Of a stretch of 64,000 nt of DNA, positions 8,552 through 17,476 are shown piece by piece. Both the position numbers and the translations under genes were made by a program. Each line of letters begins with the position of its first letter. Position 1 is the stretch's first letter. Location of the stretch: the NCBI RefSeq assembly GCF_019969725.1, contig NZ_JAHXYW010000003.1, positions 1-64,000 on the forward strand. The letters run 5' to 3'. This DNA comes from Neobacillus bataviensis (GTDB lineage Bacteria > Bacillota > Bacilli > Bacillales_B > DSM-18226). The notes under the pieces are model-generated. The model had not been told where the DNA came from, did not search any database, and saw only the letters and a program-made list of their open reading frames with translations.

Positions 8552-9871
8552 TTGATTACCGCGGATCTTTTTGCAGAGTTAAACGCTATTTTACCAGCTG
8601 AGCGAATCATCGAAGGGGAGAATAATCATCCGCTTGGAAATAGCGGCCTGATTGAGGTCTTTCCTCAAACAGAGGAAGAGATTGCTGCTATTCTTCAGTA
8701 CGCCAATGAACATGGTAAAATGGTATATGTAGAAGGGAGCGGAACCAAAAGAGGGTTCGGCGGCTTGATTGAATCTGCCGATATTTTACTCTCGCTGTCA
8801 AACTATACAGGCATTGTGGAACATGTGGTTGGCGACATGACGTTAACCGTTAAGGCTGGAACCAAATTTAAAGAATTACAGGAGTATTTGGCGCAGTACA
8901 ATCAAAAACTTTCACTTGACCCCTATTGTCCCACATCCGCAACCATGGGAGGAATTGTCGCAGCGAATGACAGCGGTCCCAAACGGCTGGGGTATGGCTC
9001 TTCAAGAGATGTTGTCATTGGATTAAGAATCGTATACCCAGATGGTAAAGTGATTCGATCCGGCGGAAGGGTCGTAAAAAACGTAGCCGGATATGATATG
9101 AACAAATTATTTATCGGCTCAATGGGTACGTTAGGCGTCCTATCTGAAGTAACAGTAAAACTGCGTCCGCTTCCTAAGTATGAGAGTTTGATTTTACTAT
9201 CATTCCCAGAAGGAAAGATGGATGAAATCCGGACGTTTGCCACAAAGCTCCTTGATTCGACGATAGAGCCGGTAACGCTTGAACTGCTTAGTCCAACTTT
9301 GTCAGAAAAATTGATGGGACGAAGCTGTAACACGATAGCTATTGGACTCGAGGATGTCGAAACATCCGTTCGGTATCAAGAAAAATTTATCCAAAGCATT
9401 CAGCCAGCCCATACAGAATTGAAAATACTTGCCTATCAGGATGCTCAAACTTTTTGGAACCAATTTTATTCCCTTACTTTAATTTCCCCTAGAGACAGCA
9501 GCACTTCAACTCAGACTTCATTGAAAATTGGTGTCATCAACATGGACGTTACCACCGTCATAAAAGAAAGTCATCTCCTTAGTGATACTCACAATTTGAA
9601 GGTCGAAGCCCATGGAGGATTAGGCCACGGTTTATGCCAGGTAAACTTAAAAGGTGCAAAGGAAGATATCGTTTCCGCCATTCAGCAAATAAGGGAGTCC
9701 GTTACAAAACTAGGCGGTTATACAGTTGTGAAGCATCTGCCCTTTGCATTAAGACAAGAAATTGACACTTGGGGTCAAAAGCCTTCGCATTTCTTCCTAT
9801 TAGATGGGATTAAATCCAAGGTTGACCCGAATAGAGTTCTTAATCCTAAGCGTTTTGTGGGAGGGATTTAA
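8552..9871 (+). CDS. glcE: FAD-binding oxidase, glycolate oxidase subunit GlcE-like
   Basis: FAD_binding_4/FAD-oxidase C protein of ~439 aa. The PCMH-type FAD fold shows VEGSGTKRGFGG, TVKAGTKFKEL, CPTSATMGGIVAANDSGPKR and the GlcE-typical GGRVVKNVAGYDMNKLFIG followed by GTLGVLSEVTVKLRPLP. The frame is open from 8498, but GGAGG at 8539-8543 is eight bases before TTG 8552, so this is the better start. With GlcF and GlcD it would form membrane-associated glycolate oxidase, passing electrons from glycolate to quinone. It is longer than E. coli GlcE (~350 aa). The stop overlaps the glcF start by one base. Confidence 0.85.
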   Translation: MITADLFAELNAILPAERIIEGENNHPLGNSGLIEVFPQTEEEIAAILQYANEHGKMVYVEGSGTKRGFGGLIESADILLSLSNYTGIVEHVVGDMTLTVKAGTKFKELQEYLAQYNQKLSLDPYCPTSATMGGIVAANDSGPKRLGYGSSRDVVIGLRIVYPDGKVIRSGGRVVKNVAGYDMNKLFIGSMGTLGVLSEVTVKLRPLPKYESLILLSFPEGKMDEIRTFATKLLDSTIEPVTLELLSPTLSEKLMGRSCNTIAIGLEDVETSVRYQEKFIQSIQPAHTELKILAYQDAQTFWNQFYSLTLISPRDSSTSTQTSLKIGVINMDVTTVIKESHLLSDTHNLKVEAHGGLGHGLCQVNLKGAKEDIVSAIQQIRESVTKLGGYTVVKHLPFALRQEIDTWGQKPSHFFLLDGIKSKVDPNRVLNPKRFVGGI

Positions 9872-11226
9872 TGATGAGTATGAAAGAAGCCGATTTAATG
9901 AAAGATCCGGCTTGTTCCACCGGTTTAAGTAACTATCTTTTGAAGGATCATCCTGATGAAAGTAAATGGGCGGACTGTGTTCATTGCGGGATGTGTTTAG
10001 AATCGTGCCCGACGTATGAGATTACCGGTATGGAGCAGCATTCCCCCCGTGGCCGCGTCCATTTAATTAAATCAGTGGCGGAAGGCAAACTTACTGTTAA
10101 TGAACAGTTCATGAATCCAGTTTTCGCTTGTCTTGATTGCCGTGCCTGCACTACTGCCTGTCCGGCGGATGTGGAAGTCGGCGGCCTGATCGAGGAAGCC
10201 CGGGGGCAAATTCGCCAGGCCATGCCGTTAACAGGCCTGAAAGGTGCTGTAAGCAAGGTGTTTCTGCAAGGATTGTTCCCGCATCATAACCGCTTAAATG
10301 GACTCGGGAGCCTGCTAAAATTTTATCAAAAAAGCGGCATGCAGAAGGTTGTACGTAAGACAAAACTGATCAATATCATGCCGCAGCACCTGGTCGATAT
10401 GGAAGCGATCATGCCGGAAGTGAAAGAGCCGGTCCGAAAAAAATATAAAGATGTTAACGTAATTAAGGCAAAGGGAGAAACCAAGCGAGAGGTATCCTTC
10501 TTAACCGGCTGTGTGATGGATATCATGTTCAGTGATATTAATGAAGCAACGATTAATGTCTTAACCCGGAACGGAAATGATGTGACGATTCCGAAGAACC
10601 AAACCTGCTGCGGGGCTCTGCATGTCCATGCAGGTGACCGTGAAACCGGAAGAAAGCTGGCCAAACAAAATATTGAGGCGTTTAGGGCTTTCGATAAGAT
10701 TATTGTTAACGCAGCTGGCTGTGGCTGTGCCCTCAAGGAATATCCGGAATTATTCCGTGAAGACCCTGAGTGGCATGAAAAAGCAGAAGAGTTCGCGGCC
10801 AAGATAGAAGACATTTCAAAACATCTTTATGATACAGGTTATGACATACCAAAAGCGGAATTAAACACTCGGATTACGTATCATGATGCCTGCCATCTGG
10901 CGCATGGACAGGGAATCCGACAAGAGCCGCGCGATTTATTGCTCAATATTCCTGGCGTGGAAATGGTCCATATGCCAAATTCGGACCGCTGCTGCGGCAG
11001 TGCAGGAATTTACAATATTACAAATCCGGAAATGGCTTCTGCTGTGCTTGATAGCAAAATACAAAATGTTCCTGAAGATGTCGAAATGATATCGATGGGC
11101 AACCCTGGATGTATGCTCCAGATGGCAATGGGTGTACAAAAGAGCGGCAGAAATCAAAAAATCGTGCACACCGTTCAACTGCTCGATTGGGCTTATCAAA
11201 AAGAAGACGGAAAGGGGGAGCAGTAA
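9871..11226 (+). CDS. glcF: Glycolate oxidase iron-sulfur subunit
   Basis: Two 4Fe-4S ferredoxin motifs are visible: Cys36/39/42/46 (CVHCGMCLESCP) and Cys87/90/93/97 (CLDCRACTTACP). Two CCG domains follow (QTCCGALHVHAG and RCCGSAGIYN), the order seen in GlcF and LutA/heterodisulfide-reductase-like proteins. The 451-aa length fits GlcF. It carries electrons from the FAD subunits towards the quinone pool. The start overlaps the upstream stop as TAATG, and ATG codons at 9874 and 9880 are alternatives. Its stop overlaps the glcD start by one base, so the three subunits are translationally coupled. Confidence 0.92.
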   Translation: MMSMKEADLMKDPACSTGLSNYLLKDHPDESKWADCVHCGMCLESCPTYEITGMEQHSPRGRVHLIKSVAEGKLTVNEQFMNPVFACLDCRACTTACPADVEVGGLIEEARGQIRQAMPLTGLKGAVSKVFLQGLFPHHNRLNGLGSLLKFYQKSGMQKVVRKTKLINIMPQHLVDMEAIMPEVKEPVRKKYKDVNVIKAKGETKREVSFLTGCVMDIMFSDINEATINVLTRNGNDVTIPKNQTCCGALHVHAGDRETGRKLAKQNIEAFRAFDKIIVNAAGCGCALKEYPELFREDPEWHEKAEEFAAKIEDISKHLYDTGYDIPKAELNTRITYHDACHLAHGQGIRQEPRDLLLNIPGVEMVHMPNSDRCCGSAGIYNITNPEMASAVLDSKIQNVPEDVEMISMGNPGCMLQMAMGVQKSGRNQKIVHTVQLLDWAYQKEDGKGEQ

Positions 11227-12680
11227 TGGCGGTAAAGGGAATCAAATTAAACGATCGGCATATTTTGAATCTTGCAAACATCGTAGGCGATGCCCGTTCG
11301 ATCATTTACCATAAGGAAGAACTTATCGCCTATGATTGTGATGGCTTCACCTTGCACAAGCACTTGCCAAAAGCTGTTGTTTTTCCGAAAAACACCGAGG
11401 AAGTGGCAGCCCTTGTTAAATATTGTGCCGAAAATCAGCTGCCATTTCTTGCCCGTGGAGCAGGAACAGGGCTAAGCGGCGGGGCTATCCCCTTAAATGG
11501 TGAAGTGATTATTAGTCTGGTGCGTATGAAAAAGCTTCTTAGTGTCGACTTTGAGAATCGTCGTGCTGTCGTCCAGCCGGGCTTCGTCAATTTGAAGCTG
11601 ACGAATTCCATTTCTGATAAAGGCTATTATTATGCTCCCGATCCTTCGAGTCAGTATTGCTGTACAATCGGAGGAAACGTCGCGGAAAATGCCGGCGGTG
11701 CTCACTGTCTTAAATACGGAGTGACCACTAACCATATCCTTGGGCTTGAGGTGGTTTTGCCAAATGGCGAAATTGTTGAAATTGGAGCAAACGGCATCCC
11801 GGATGAACCGGGCTATGATTTGCTAGGCCTGTTGACTGGTTCTGAGGGGACCTTGGGGATAGTAACGAAAATAACCGTCCGCATTCTGAAAAACCCGGAA
11901 GAAAAGAAAACGGTGCTGGCCTATTTTGATAAAGTGGAAGACGGCAGTCAGGCAGTTTCCGATATTATTTCGGCCGGGATTGTCCCTGCTGCACTGGAAA
12001 TGATGGACAAAACGGCGATTGAAGGGGTGGAAGCGGCGGCGTTCCCAGTGGGACACCCTAAGGATATTGAAGCCGTGCTCCTAATTGAAGTAGACGGGAT
12101 TGCAGCGGGATTGGATGAGCAAATCAATCAAATTCTGGACGTTTGCAAAAAAAGAAACGTGCGTGAGGTCAGAGCGGCAAAGGATGAGGAGGAACGCGGC
12201 AGATGGTGGGCAAACCGGAAAACTGGATTCGGTGCGATGGGTGCGATTTCCCCTGATTACTTAGTACAGGACGGCGTCATTCCTCGGAGCAGGCTGCCGG
12301 AAGTTTTGAGCCGTATTAATAAAATTAGTGAAGAATCCGGACTCCGCATCGCGAATATTTTCCATGCAGGGGACGGGAACCTTCACCCGTTAGTTCTTTT
12401 CGATGCCAGGATTCCTGGTCAAAGTGAAAAGGCATTAGAAGCTGGCAGCGCCTGCCTTCAAGTTTGTGCGGATGTAGGCGGCACCATAACCGGTGAGCAT
12501 GGCGTCGGCATCGAGAAAAGAGAGGAAATGCGCTTCGTCTTTACGGATGAGGAAATTATCGCGCAAACCGATATTCGTGGTGTTTTCAATCCTAATAATC
12601 TGTTAAATGCAGGAAAACTATTCCCGATGCCGGGGCGATGTGTGGAAATTAAGAAGGAAATTAAAGAGAGAAGTTCATGA
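11226..12680 (+). CDS. glcD: Glycolate oxidase FAD subunit
   Basis: The 484-residue flavoprotein of the GlcD/D-lactate dehydrogenase family has the FAD-binding region LARGAGTGLSGGAIPL, PDPSSQYCCTIGGNVAENAGG and GLLTGSEGTLGIVTKITVRI, with C-terminal NIFHAGDGNLHPLV and TGEHGVGIEKR, which hold the family's metal/substrate histidines. It oxidises glycolate (or D-lactate) to the 2-oxo acid. Start ATG 11226 follows AAAGGGGGAG and overlaps glcF. Its stop codon TGA lies inside the first copy of the 52-bp tandem repeat that follows. Confidence 0.93.
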   Translation: MAVKGIKLNDRHILNLANIVGDARSIIYHKEELIAYDCDGFTLHKHLPKAVVFPKNTEEVAALVKYCAENQLPFLARGAGTGLSGGAIPLNGEVIISLVRMKKLLSVDFENRRAVVQPGFVNLKLTNSISDKGYYYAPDPSSQYCCTIGGNVAENAGGAHCLKYGVTTNHILGLEVVLPNGEIVEIGANGIPDEPGYDLLGLLTGSEGTLGIVTKITVRILKNPEEKKTVLAYFDKVEDGSQAVSDIISAGIVPAALEMMDKTAIEGVEAAAFPVGHPKDIEAVLLIEVDGIAAGLDEQINQILDVCKKRNVREVRAAKDEEERGRWWANRKTGFGAMGAISPDYLVQDGVIPRSRLPEVLSRINKISEESGLRIANIFHAGDGNLHPLVLFDARIPGQSEKALEAGSACLQVCADVGGTITGEHGVGIEKREEMRFVFTDEEIIAQTDIRGVFNPNNLLNAGKLFPMPGRCVEIKKEIKERSS

Positions 12681-12990
12681 GGACAGAAATGTTGTGAAAC
12701 TGGAGGGAAGTGTCATCATGGAAGGCTCATGAAGACAAAAACTTCGTGAAATCAGAGGAAACTGTCCTCATGAAAGGCTCATGAGGACAAAACCGTATAG
12801 AAACTAGCAGAACCTGTCCTCATGAAGGGCTCATGAGGACAAAACCATAGAGATATCAGTGGAAACTGTCCTCATGGAAGGCTCATGAGAACAAAATTGC
12901 ACCGAAATAATCGGAAACTGTCCTCATGAAAGGCTCATGAGAACAAAACCGCTCAGAAACCGGCGAATATTGTCCTCATGAACGGCTCAG
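12675..12990. repeat. 52-bp tandem repeat, six units, forming back-to-back hairpins
   Basis: Six units begin with TCATGA(g/a)(g/a)ACA at 12675, 12727, 12779, 12831, 12883 and 12935, each exactly 52 bases apart, and the series closes at 12987. Each unit carries TCATGAGGACA at its left and TGTCCTCATGA at its right end. Adjacent units therefore form tight hairpins (for example 12763-12789 and 12815-12841: 11-bp perfect arms, 5-base loop). The ~20 bases in the unit middle vary more but keep a GAAA and a GGAAAC-like pattern. The first copy contains the glcD stop codon. Nothing coding is seen; no T-run follows, so these are not ordinary terminators. Confidence 0.9.
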
Positions 12991-13041
12991 TTTCGATCAT
13001 CATCCCAAACCAAAAATAATATCTATATTTTCTTAAAATTA

Positions 13042-13071
13042 TTGAAATAAAATGGATAATCATGCTATTAT
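13042..13071 (+). promoter_or_regulatory. SigA-type promoter of malate synthase
   Basis: TTGAAA (13042-13047), 18-base spacer, TATTAT (13066-13071). The surrounding AAAATTATTGAAAT is shared with the promoter of the permease gene at 17.2 kb. Confidence 0.65.
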
Positions 13072-13087
13072 TTTTTTAACGAACAGC

Positions 13088-13108
13088 GTTTCGTAATAAC
13101 AAACAAGG
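13088..13108 (+). promoter_or_regulatory. Probable IclR-family operator upstream of glcB
   Basis: GTTTCGTAATAACAAAC followed by AAGG. It matches the site at 17272-17292 in 19 of 21 positions and lies about ten bases downstream of the predicted transcription start, a repressing position. Confidence 0.6.
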
Positions 13109-13173
13109 CCGAAGTCCAATCATATTTTTTTACGAGATTACTGTTTTGAAAGAAATCAAAGGAGGAACTTACG

Positions 13174-15354
13174 ATGACAAACTATGTTAACAAAGGAAAA
13201 CTTCAGGTAGCTCAGGAACTCTATGAATTTATCAATTCGGAAGCCCTTCCGGGAACTGGTGTGGAAGCTGACCAATTTTGGACCGGTTTTGAAGCGTTGA
13301 TCAGCGAATTAACTCCGAAAAACAAAGAGCTGCTCGCTACTCGTGATGAAATTCAAAACAAGTTGAATACATGGTACCGCGAAAATAAGGGTAATTTTGA
13401 CTTCGAAGCCTATCAATCCTTTTTAACGGAAATTGGTTACCTTGAACCGGAAGTAGAAGATTTCGAGATCGGAACTACAAATGTAGATGACGAAATCACC
13501 GTTCAAGCTGGCCCGCAGCTGGTTGTACCAGTCAATAATGCCCGCTATGCCATCAATGCAGCCAACGCCCGCTGGGGAAGCCTGTATGATGCCCTGTACG
13601 GAACAGATGCCATCAGTGAAGAGGACGGCGCCACACGCGCAGGCGGCTACAATCCTCTCCGCGGTGCAAAAGTAATTGAGTTTGCCAGAAATTTTCTTGA
13701 TCAATCAGCTTCATTGAAGGATGCGTCTCATAAGGATGCCGTTTCCTACACAGTAGCAAATGGCGCCCTAAAAGTGACCCTTAGTAATGGTGCCACAACG
13801 GGCCTATTAGACGAAGCAAAATTTCTCGGGTTTCAAGGGACTCCGGAAGACCCATCCGCGATCTTGTTAAAAAATAACGGACTTCATTTTGAAATTCAAA
13901 TCGACAGAAACCATCCGATTGGCAGAACCGATGAGGCGGGTGTCAAGGATGTGTTCGTTGAATCCGCGATTACAACCATTATGGACTGCGAAGATTCTGT
14001 AGCTGCAGTAGATGCGGAAGACAAAGTGCTGGTTTATCGAAACTGGTTAGGGCTTATGAACGGAACCCTCTCCGCTACATTTGAAAAGGGCAATAAAACG
14101 ATGACGCGCACGCTCAATCCGGACCGCCGCTACCAATCTCCTGATGGCGGAGAGATTACGCTAAAAGGCCGTTCTTTGTTATTTGTCCGAAATGTAGGGC
14201 ATTTGATGACCAATAGCGCGATTCTAGATCAAAACGGCGAGGAAATCCAAGAAGGAATTTTGGATGCTGTGCTTACAAGCCTTATCGCTAAACATACTCT
14301 TTTAGGGAATGGTCCATTTCAAAACACGGAGAAGGGTTCAGTCTATATCGTAAAACCTAAAATGCATGGTTCAGAAGAGGTTGCTTTTGCAAATCAGCTA
14401 TTTAACCGCGTGGAAGATCTGCTTGGTCTCGAGCGTAATACCCTTAAAATCGGGGTAATGGATGAAGAGCGCAGAACAAGTTTGAACCTAAAGGCATGCA
14501 TTAAGCAGGTAAAAGACCGGATTGTCTTTATTAATACCGGATTCCTTGACAGAACAGGCGATGAAATTCACTCTTCGATGGAAGCGGGTCCGATGATTCG
14601 CAAAAATGATATGAAATCATCCAAATGGCTTCAGAGCTATGAACAATCCAATGTCAATGCTGGGCTTTCCACTGGTTTTAAAGGCGTGGCGCAAATCGGC
14701 AAAGGCATGTGGGCAATGCCGGATTTAATGGCGGAAATGCTGAAGCAAAAAATTGGTCACGTAAAAACAGGAGCCAATACAGCATGGGTGCCATCTCCAA
14801 CGGCCGCTACCCTGCACTCGTTGCACTACCATGAAGTCGATGTCAGAGAAGTACAAAATCAAATGCTTAATCAGACGGCTGACTACAGGGAAGATATCCT
14901 GCAATTCCCAGTTCAGAAAAACCCTTCTTGGACACCTGAGGATATCCAGTCAGAACTTAACAACAACTGCCAAACACTTTTAGGCTATGTGGTCCGCTGG
15001 GTTGACCAAGGGGTTGGCTGCTCGAAGGTATTAGATATCAATAACGTGGGATTAATGGAAGACCGCGCAACCTTACGGATTTCCAGCCAGCATTTGGCAA
15101 ACTGGCTTCACCACGGCATTTGTTCAAAAGAGCAGGTTCTTGAAACGGTAAAGCGTATGGCCAAAGTGGTAGATGAGCAGAATGCCGGAGATTCCTTGTA
15201 TCGAAATATGGCTCCGAACTATGAGAATTCCGTTGCTTTCCAAGCTGCCTGCGATTTGATTTTTGAAGGCTATGACCAGCCAAATGGTTACACTGAGCCA
15301 ATTCTTCACCGCAGACGGATTGAAGCGAAAGCGAAGTTCGCGGTCAAACAATAA
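13174..15354 (+). CDS. glcB: Malate synthase G
   Basis: The 726-residue length and sequence match malate synthase G, which condenses glyoxylate with acetyl-CoA to malate. Recognisable parts are [17 protein letters not shown], the NWLGLMNG region, the CoA/active-site core [17 protein letters not shown] with its arginine, [21 protein letters not shown] holding the metal-ligand Glu and Asp pair, and the C-terminal domain with [17 protein letters not shown] carrying the general-base Asp. The ribosome binding site AAAGGAGG is strong. Own promoter and operator upstream; a hairpin follows. It is the anaplerotic exit of the glycolate oxidase pathway encoded just before it. Confidence 0.96.
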   Translation: MTNYVNKGKLQVAQELYEFINSEALPGTGVEADQFWTGFEALISELTPKNKELLATRDEIQNKLNTWYRENKGNFDFEAYQSFLTEIGYLEPEVEDFEIGTTNVDDEITVQAGPQLVVPVNNARYAINAANARWGSLYDALYGTDAISEEDGATRAGGYNPLRGAKVIEFARNFLDQSASLKDASHKDAVSYTVANGALKVTLSNGATTGLLDEAKFLGFQGTPEDPSAILLKNNGLHFEIQIDRNHPIGRTDEAGVKDVFVESAITTIMDCEDSVAAVDAEDKVLVYRNWLGLMNGTLSATFEKGNKTMTRTLNPDRRYQSPDGGEITLKGRSLLFVRNVGHLMTNSAILDQNGEEIQEGILDAVLTSLIAKHTLLGNGPFQNTEKGSVYIVKPKMHGSEEVAFANQLFNRVEDLLGLERNTLKIGVMDEERRTSLNLKACIKQVKDRIVFINTGFLDRTGDEIHSSMEAGPMIRKNDMKSSKWLQSYEQSNVNAGLSTGFKGVAQIGKGMWAMPDLMAEMLKQKIGHVKTGANTAWVPSPTAATLHSLHYHEVDVREVQNQMLNQTADYREDILQFPVQKNPSWTPEDIQSELNNNCQTLLGYVVRWVDQGVGCSKVLDINNVGLMEDRATLRISSQHLANWLHHGICSKEQVLETVKRMAKVVDEQNAGDSLYRNMAPNYENSVAFQAACDLIFEGYDQPNGYTEPILHRRRIEAKAKFAVKQ

Positions 15355-15362
15355 TAAAAAAT

Positions 15363-15393
15363 CCAAGGCATTCTAAACACTAGAATGCCTTGG
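15363..15393. terminator. Hairpin after glcB, T-run only on the minus strand
   Basis: Perfect 13-bp stem CCAAGGCATTCTA / TAGAATGCCTTGG with a 5-base loop. Rightward it is followed by GATGTTC rather than T; the A-run lies on its left. Its polarity suits leftward termination, or it stabilises the glcB mRNA end. Confidence 0.6.
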
Positions 15394-15445
15394 GATGTTC
15401 ACTAGGAGTTACATAAAAAACGATACTTAAGAGGGGAGAATGACA

Positions 15446-16222
15446 ATGAAGTTTACTAGATTTACTCAAGGTTCAACCGTGTATTCAGGAGTGTTGACAG
15501 AAAACACAATCCAGGAAATTAAAGGAGATATTTTTGGAGATTGGGAATATACAGGAAACATATTTTCATTGGCTGATGTGAATCTTCTATCACCTCTACA
15601 GCCTAACCAAATCATTGGAATTGGCGCAAACTATGTATCAAAACGGGAGGACCTGCCCGCGGAACTTCCTGAAATTCCTGTTTTCTTCTTTAAACCAACC
15701 TCTTCCATTATTGGACCTGAGGAAGAAATCGTCATTCCAGTAGGAATCGAACAAGTAAAGTTCGAATCCGAACTGGCGATCGTGATTGGGAAAGAAGCGA
15801 AAAATGTTCCTGAATCAGAAGTATTAGATTATGTATTCGGATACACCATTGGGAATGATGTAACCGCGCCACAATTTTTCCATCAGGATGGTCATTGGAC
15901 AATTGGAAAGTCGTTTGATACCTTCACACCACTGGGGCCAGTGATTGAAACAGAATTGGATCCATTTGTGGTGAAGGTCGAGGCACAATTGAATGGTGTG
16001 GAGAAGCAAAATAGCGCAACCGAGCTCATGATTATTCCAATACGAAGAATGGTATCGTATTTGACAAAAGTGATGACACTTAAGCCGGGAGATGTCATCC
16101 TGACGGGCAGTCCTGTTGGTGCGGAGTTTGTCGGTGCCGGGGATATTATCGAATGTGAGATTAAAGAAATCGGTACTTTACGCAATAGCTTTGTATTGGC
16201 AAAAGAGCACGCTAAATCTTAA
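15446..16222 (+). CDS. Fumarylacetoacetate hydrolase (FAH) family protein
   Basis: The 258-residue protein has the FAH catalytic domain from about residue 50: FFFKPTSSIIGPEEEI, FESELAIVIGKEA with the metal glutamates, GYTIGNDVTAPQFF, KSFDTFTPLGPVI and the C-terminal GDVILTGSPVGAEF. Such proteins cleave or decarboxylate 2-oxo acids or tautomerise oxaloacetate. In a glycolate/malate synthase cluster an oxaloacetate- or 2-oxo-acid-related job is plausible but unproven. ATG 15440 is too close to GAGGGGA; ATG 15446 is at the right distance and chosen. Confidence 0.85.
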   Translation: MKFTRFTQGSTVYSGVLTENTIQEIKGDIFGDWEYTGNIFSLADVNLLSPLQPNQIIGIGANYVSKREDLPAELPEIPVFFFKPTSSIIGPEEEIVIPVGIEQVKFESELAIVIGKEAKNVPESEVLDYVFGYTIGNDVTAPQFFHQDGHWTIGKSFDTFTPLGPVIETELDPFVVKVEAQLNGVEKQNSATELMIIPIRRMVSYLTKVMTLKPGDVILTGSPVGAEFVGAGDIIECEIKEIGTLRNSFVLAKEHAKS

Positions 16223-16253
16223 TCCTGCCAGCCAATGACCGGTAAAAAATTTA

Positions 16254-16262
16254 TGCTATAAT
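16254..16262 (+). promoter_or_regulatory. Extended -10 promoter of the iclR-type gene
   Basis: TGCTATAAT matches an extended -10 and lies 37 bases before the GTG start at 16300. A poor -35 (AATGAC, 16234-16239) sits 17 bases upstream of TATAAT. Confidence 0.55.
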
Positions 16263-16299
16263 GTATGCTAGTATGGACAGCATTTTGAGGTGAGCAATT

Positions 16300-17076
16300 G
16301 TGGAGAGAGAGAATATGGTCAAATCTGTAAGCCGGGCATTGGATATCATTACTTTGGTCAGTTTAAAAAAGGGCGGCCTTGGTGTTACAGAGATTGCCAA
16401 TCAAATAGATATCAATAAAAGCTCTGTTTACCGGATCCTGTCAACACTTGTCCAGTATGGTTATGTTGAGCAAGATGAAGATACCGGCCGCTATAAGCTT
16501 GGATATAAATTCTTAGAAGTAAGTTCAAAGTTGCTAGAATCCATTGATTTAAGGACAGAGGCAAAGCCTTTCCTGCAGGAATTGGAAAGCGAGACCAATG
16601 AAGTCATCCATCTTGTCGTTTATGATCAAGGAGAAGTAGTTTATATTGAAAAATTAGAAGGCAATGAGACACTAAGGATGCATTCCAAGGTAGGAAAAAG
16701 GGCTCCTATGCATTGTACTTCAGTTGGCAAAGCGATCCTTGCCTATCTTCCTTCACACGTTGTACTGGATATCCTTGAGCGTAAGGGCATGCCGATGCAT
16801 ACAGATAAAACCATTACGAATAAAGAGGATTTCATTCGAGAATTGGCCGATGTGAAGCGGAAGGGCTATGCACTGGATTTGGAAGAAAATGAGTATGGCA
16901 TCACGTGCATTGCCGCACCTATCTTTGACCACTTAGGGAAAGTCATTGCAGCAGTCAGCATCTCGGGGCCGACAATAAGAATGACTGAGGAACGGCTGAA
17001 CCAGCTTCAAGCCCGAATGATTCACATTGGCAAACAAATTTCAGCGCGGCTTGGTTTTGAAAGCAGAATGATTTAA
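16300..17076 (+). CDS. IclR-family transcriptional regulator
   Basis: 258 aa. The N-terminal winged helix (about 5-65: SRALDIITLVSLKKGGLGVTEIA, NKSSVYRILSTLVQYGYVEQ) is followed by the IclR effector domain (about 75-250), with MHSKVGKRAPMHCTSVGKAIL and GITCIAAPIFDHLGKVIAAVSISGP. The start is GTG with GAGGTGAG about six bases before; ATG 16315 is an alternative. IclR relatives respond to glyoxylate, pyruvate or other small acids. Two near-identical palindromic sites before glcB and the permease flank this gene and are its most likely operators. Confidence 0.9.
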   Translation: MERENMVKSVSRALDIITLVSLKKGGLGVTEIANQIDINKSSVYRILSTLVQYGYVEQDEDTGRYKLGYKFLEVSSKLLESIDLRTEAKPFLQELESETNEVIHLVVYDQGEVVYIEKLEGNETLRMHSKVGKRAPMHCTSVGKAILAYLPSHVVLDILERKGMPMHTDKTITNKEDFIRELADVKRKGYALDLEENEYGITCIAAPIFDHLGKVIAAVSISGPTIRMTEERLNQLQARMIHIGKQISARLGFESRMI

Positions 17077-17160
17077 GGAAAGCACACATTTGGCTGATAT
17101 AACGGTATATTGGTCAAATGTTTTTTTATTTCTTAATAAATAGAATTTTCTAAAAAATTA

Positions 17161-17188
17161 TTGAAATTAAGGAAAAAAATAGTATAAT
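17161..17188 (+). promoter_or_regulatory. SigA-type promoter of the LctP/GlcA permease
   Basis: TTGAAA (17161-17166), 16-base spacer, TATAAT (17183-17188). Preceded by AAAATTATTGAAAT as at glcB. Confidence 0.7.
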
Positions 17189-17271
17189 GAAGAAGGATTT
17201 AATGTTGTTAATTCAAACTTTATTATAGCTATATAACAATGTTTCTTCCTATGCAACAATTTAAAAACGGT

Positions 17272-17292
17272 GTTTCGCAATAAGAAACAAGG
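17272..17292 (+). promoter_or_regulatory. Probable IclR-family operator upstream of the permease
   Basis: GTTTCGCAATAAGAAAC, a perfect GTTTC/GAAAC inverted repeat with a 7-base centre, followed by AAGG. Nearly identical to the site before glcB, but about 80 bases downstream of the predicted start point here. Confidence 0.6.
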
Positions 17293-17476
17293 AGGGGTGT
17301 GAAGTTTCAAATTGAAAAAGATTCTTTTGTATTGATAGAGTTGCATCTTCTCAATCACTTACATATTTATCAGTCATCATAGATCCTATTCATCTTTTCC
17401 ATCAGAACAAAGATTCTGATGATGGGACACAAGATGTTCCGTGGAAACTTATTATTTAAATGATGGGGGATAAACT

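Larger units (their letters stand above)
17077..17476 (+). other. Promoter and long untranslated leader of the permease gene
   Basis: A 400-base gap without a convincing gene. It holds a SigA promoter (17161-17188), the operator-like site (17272-17292), and a perfect 8-bp hairpin CATCAGAA / TTCTGATG (17400-17407 with 17414-17421) about 50 bases before the permease start. The transcript leader would be about 280 nt, which leaves room for post-initiation control. A 27-codon frame starting GTG at 17298 is too weakly supported to call. Confidence 0.5.

Noticed and set aside
10326..10814. 162-aa open frame on the minus strand
   Set aside because: Lies entirely inside glcF, whose motifs are intact on the other strand; no ribosome binding site or recognisable domain.
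12675..12990. CRISPR-like array behind glcD
   Set aside because: Repeats are regular, but the would-be spacers are only about 20 bases and partly conserved between units; the units are palindromic and there are no cas genes.
17298..17381. 27-codon leader peptide starting GTG
   Set aside because: The GGAGGGG site is only about three bases from the start and the peptide has no notable codon run; not enough to call.
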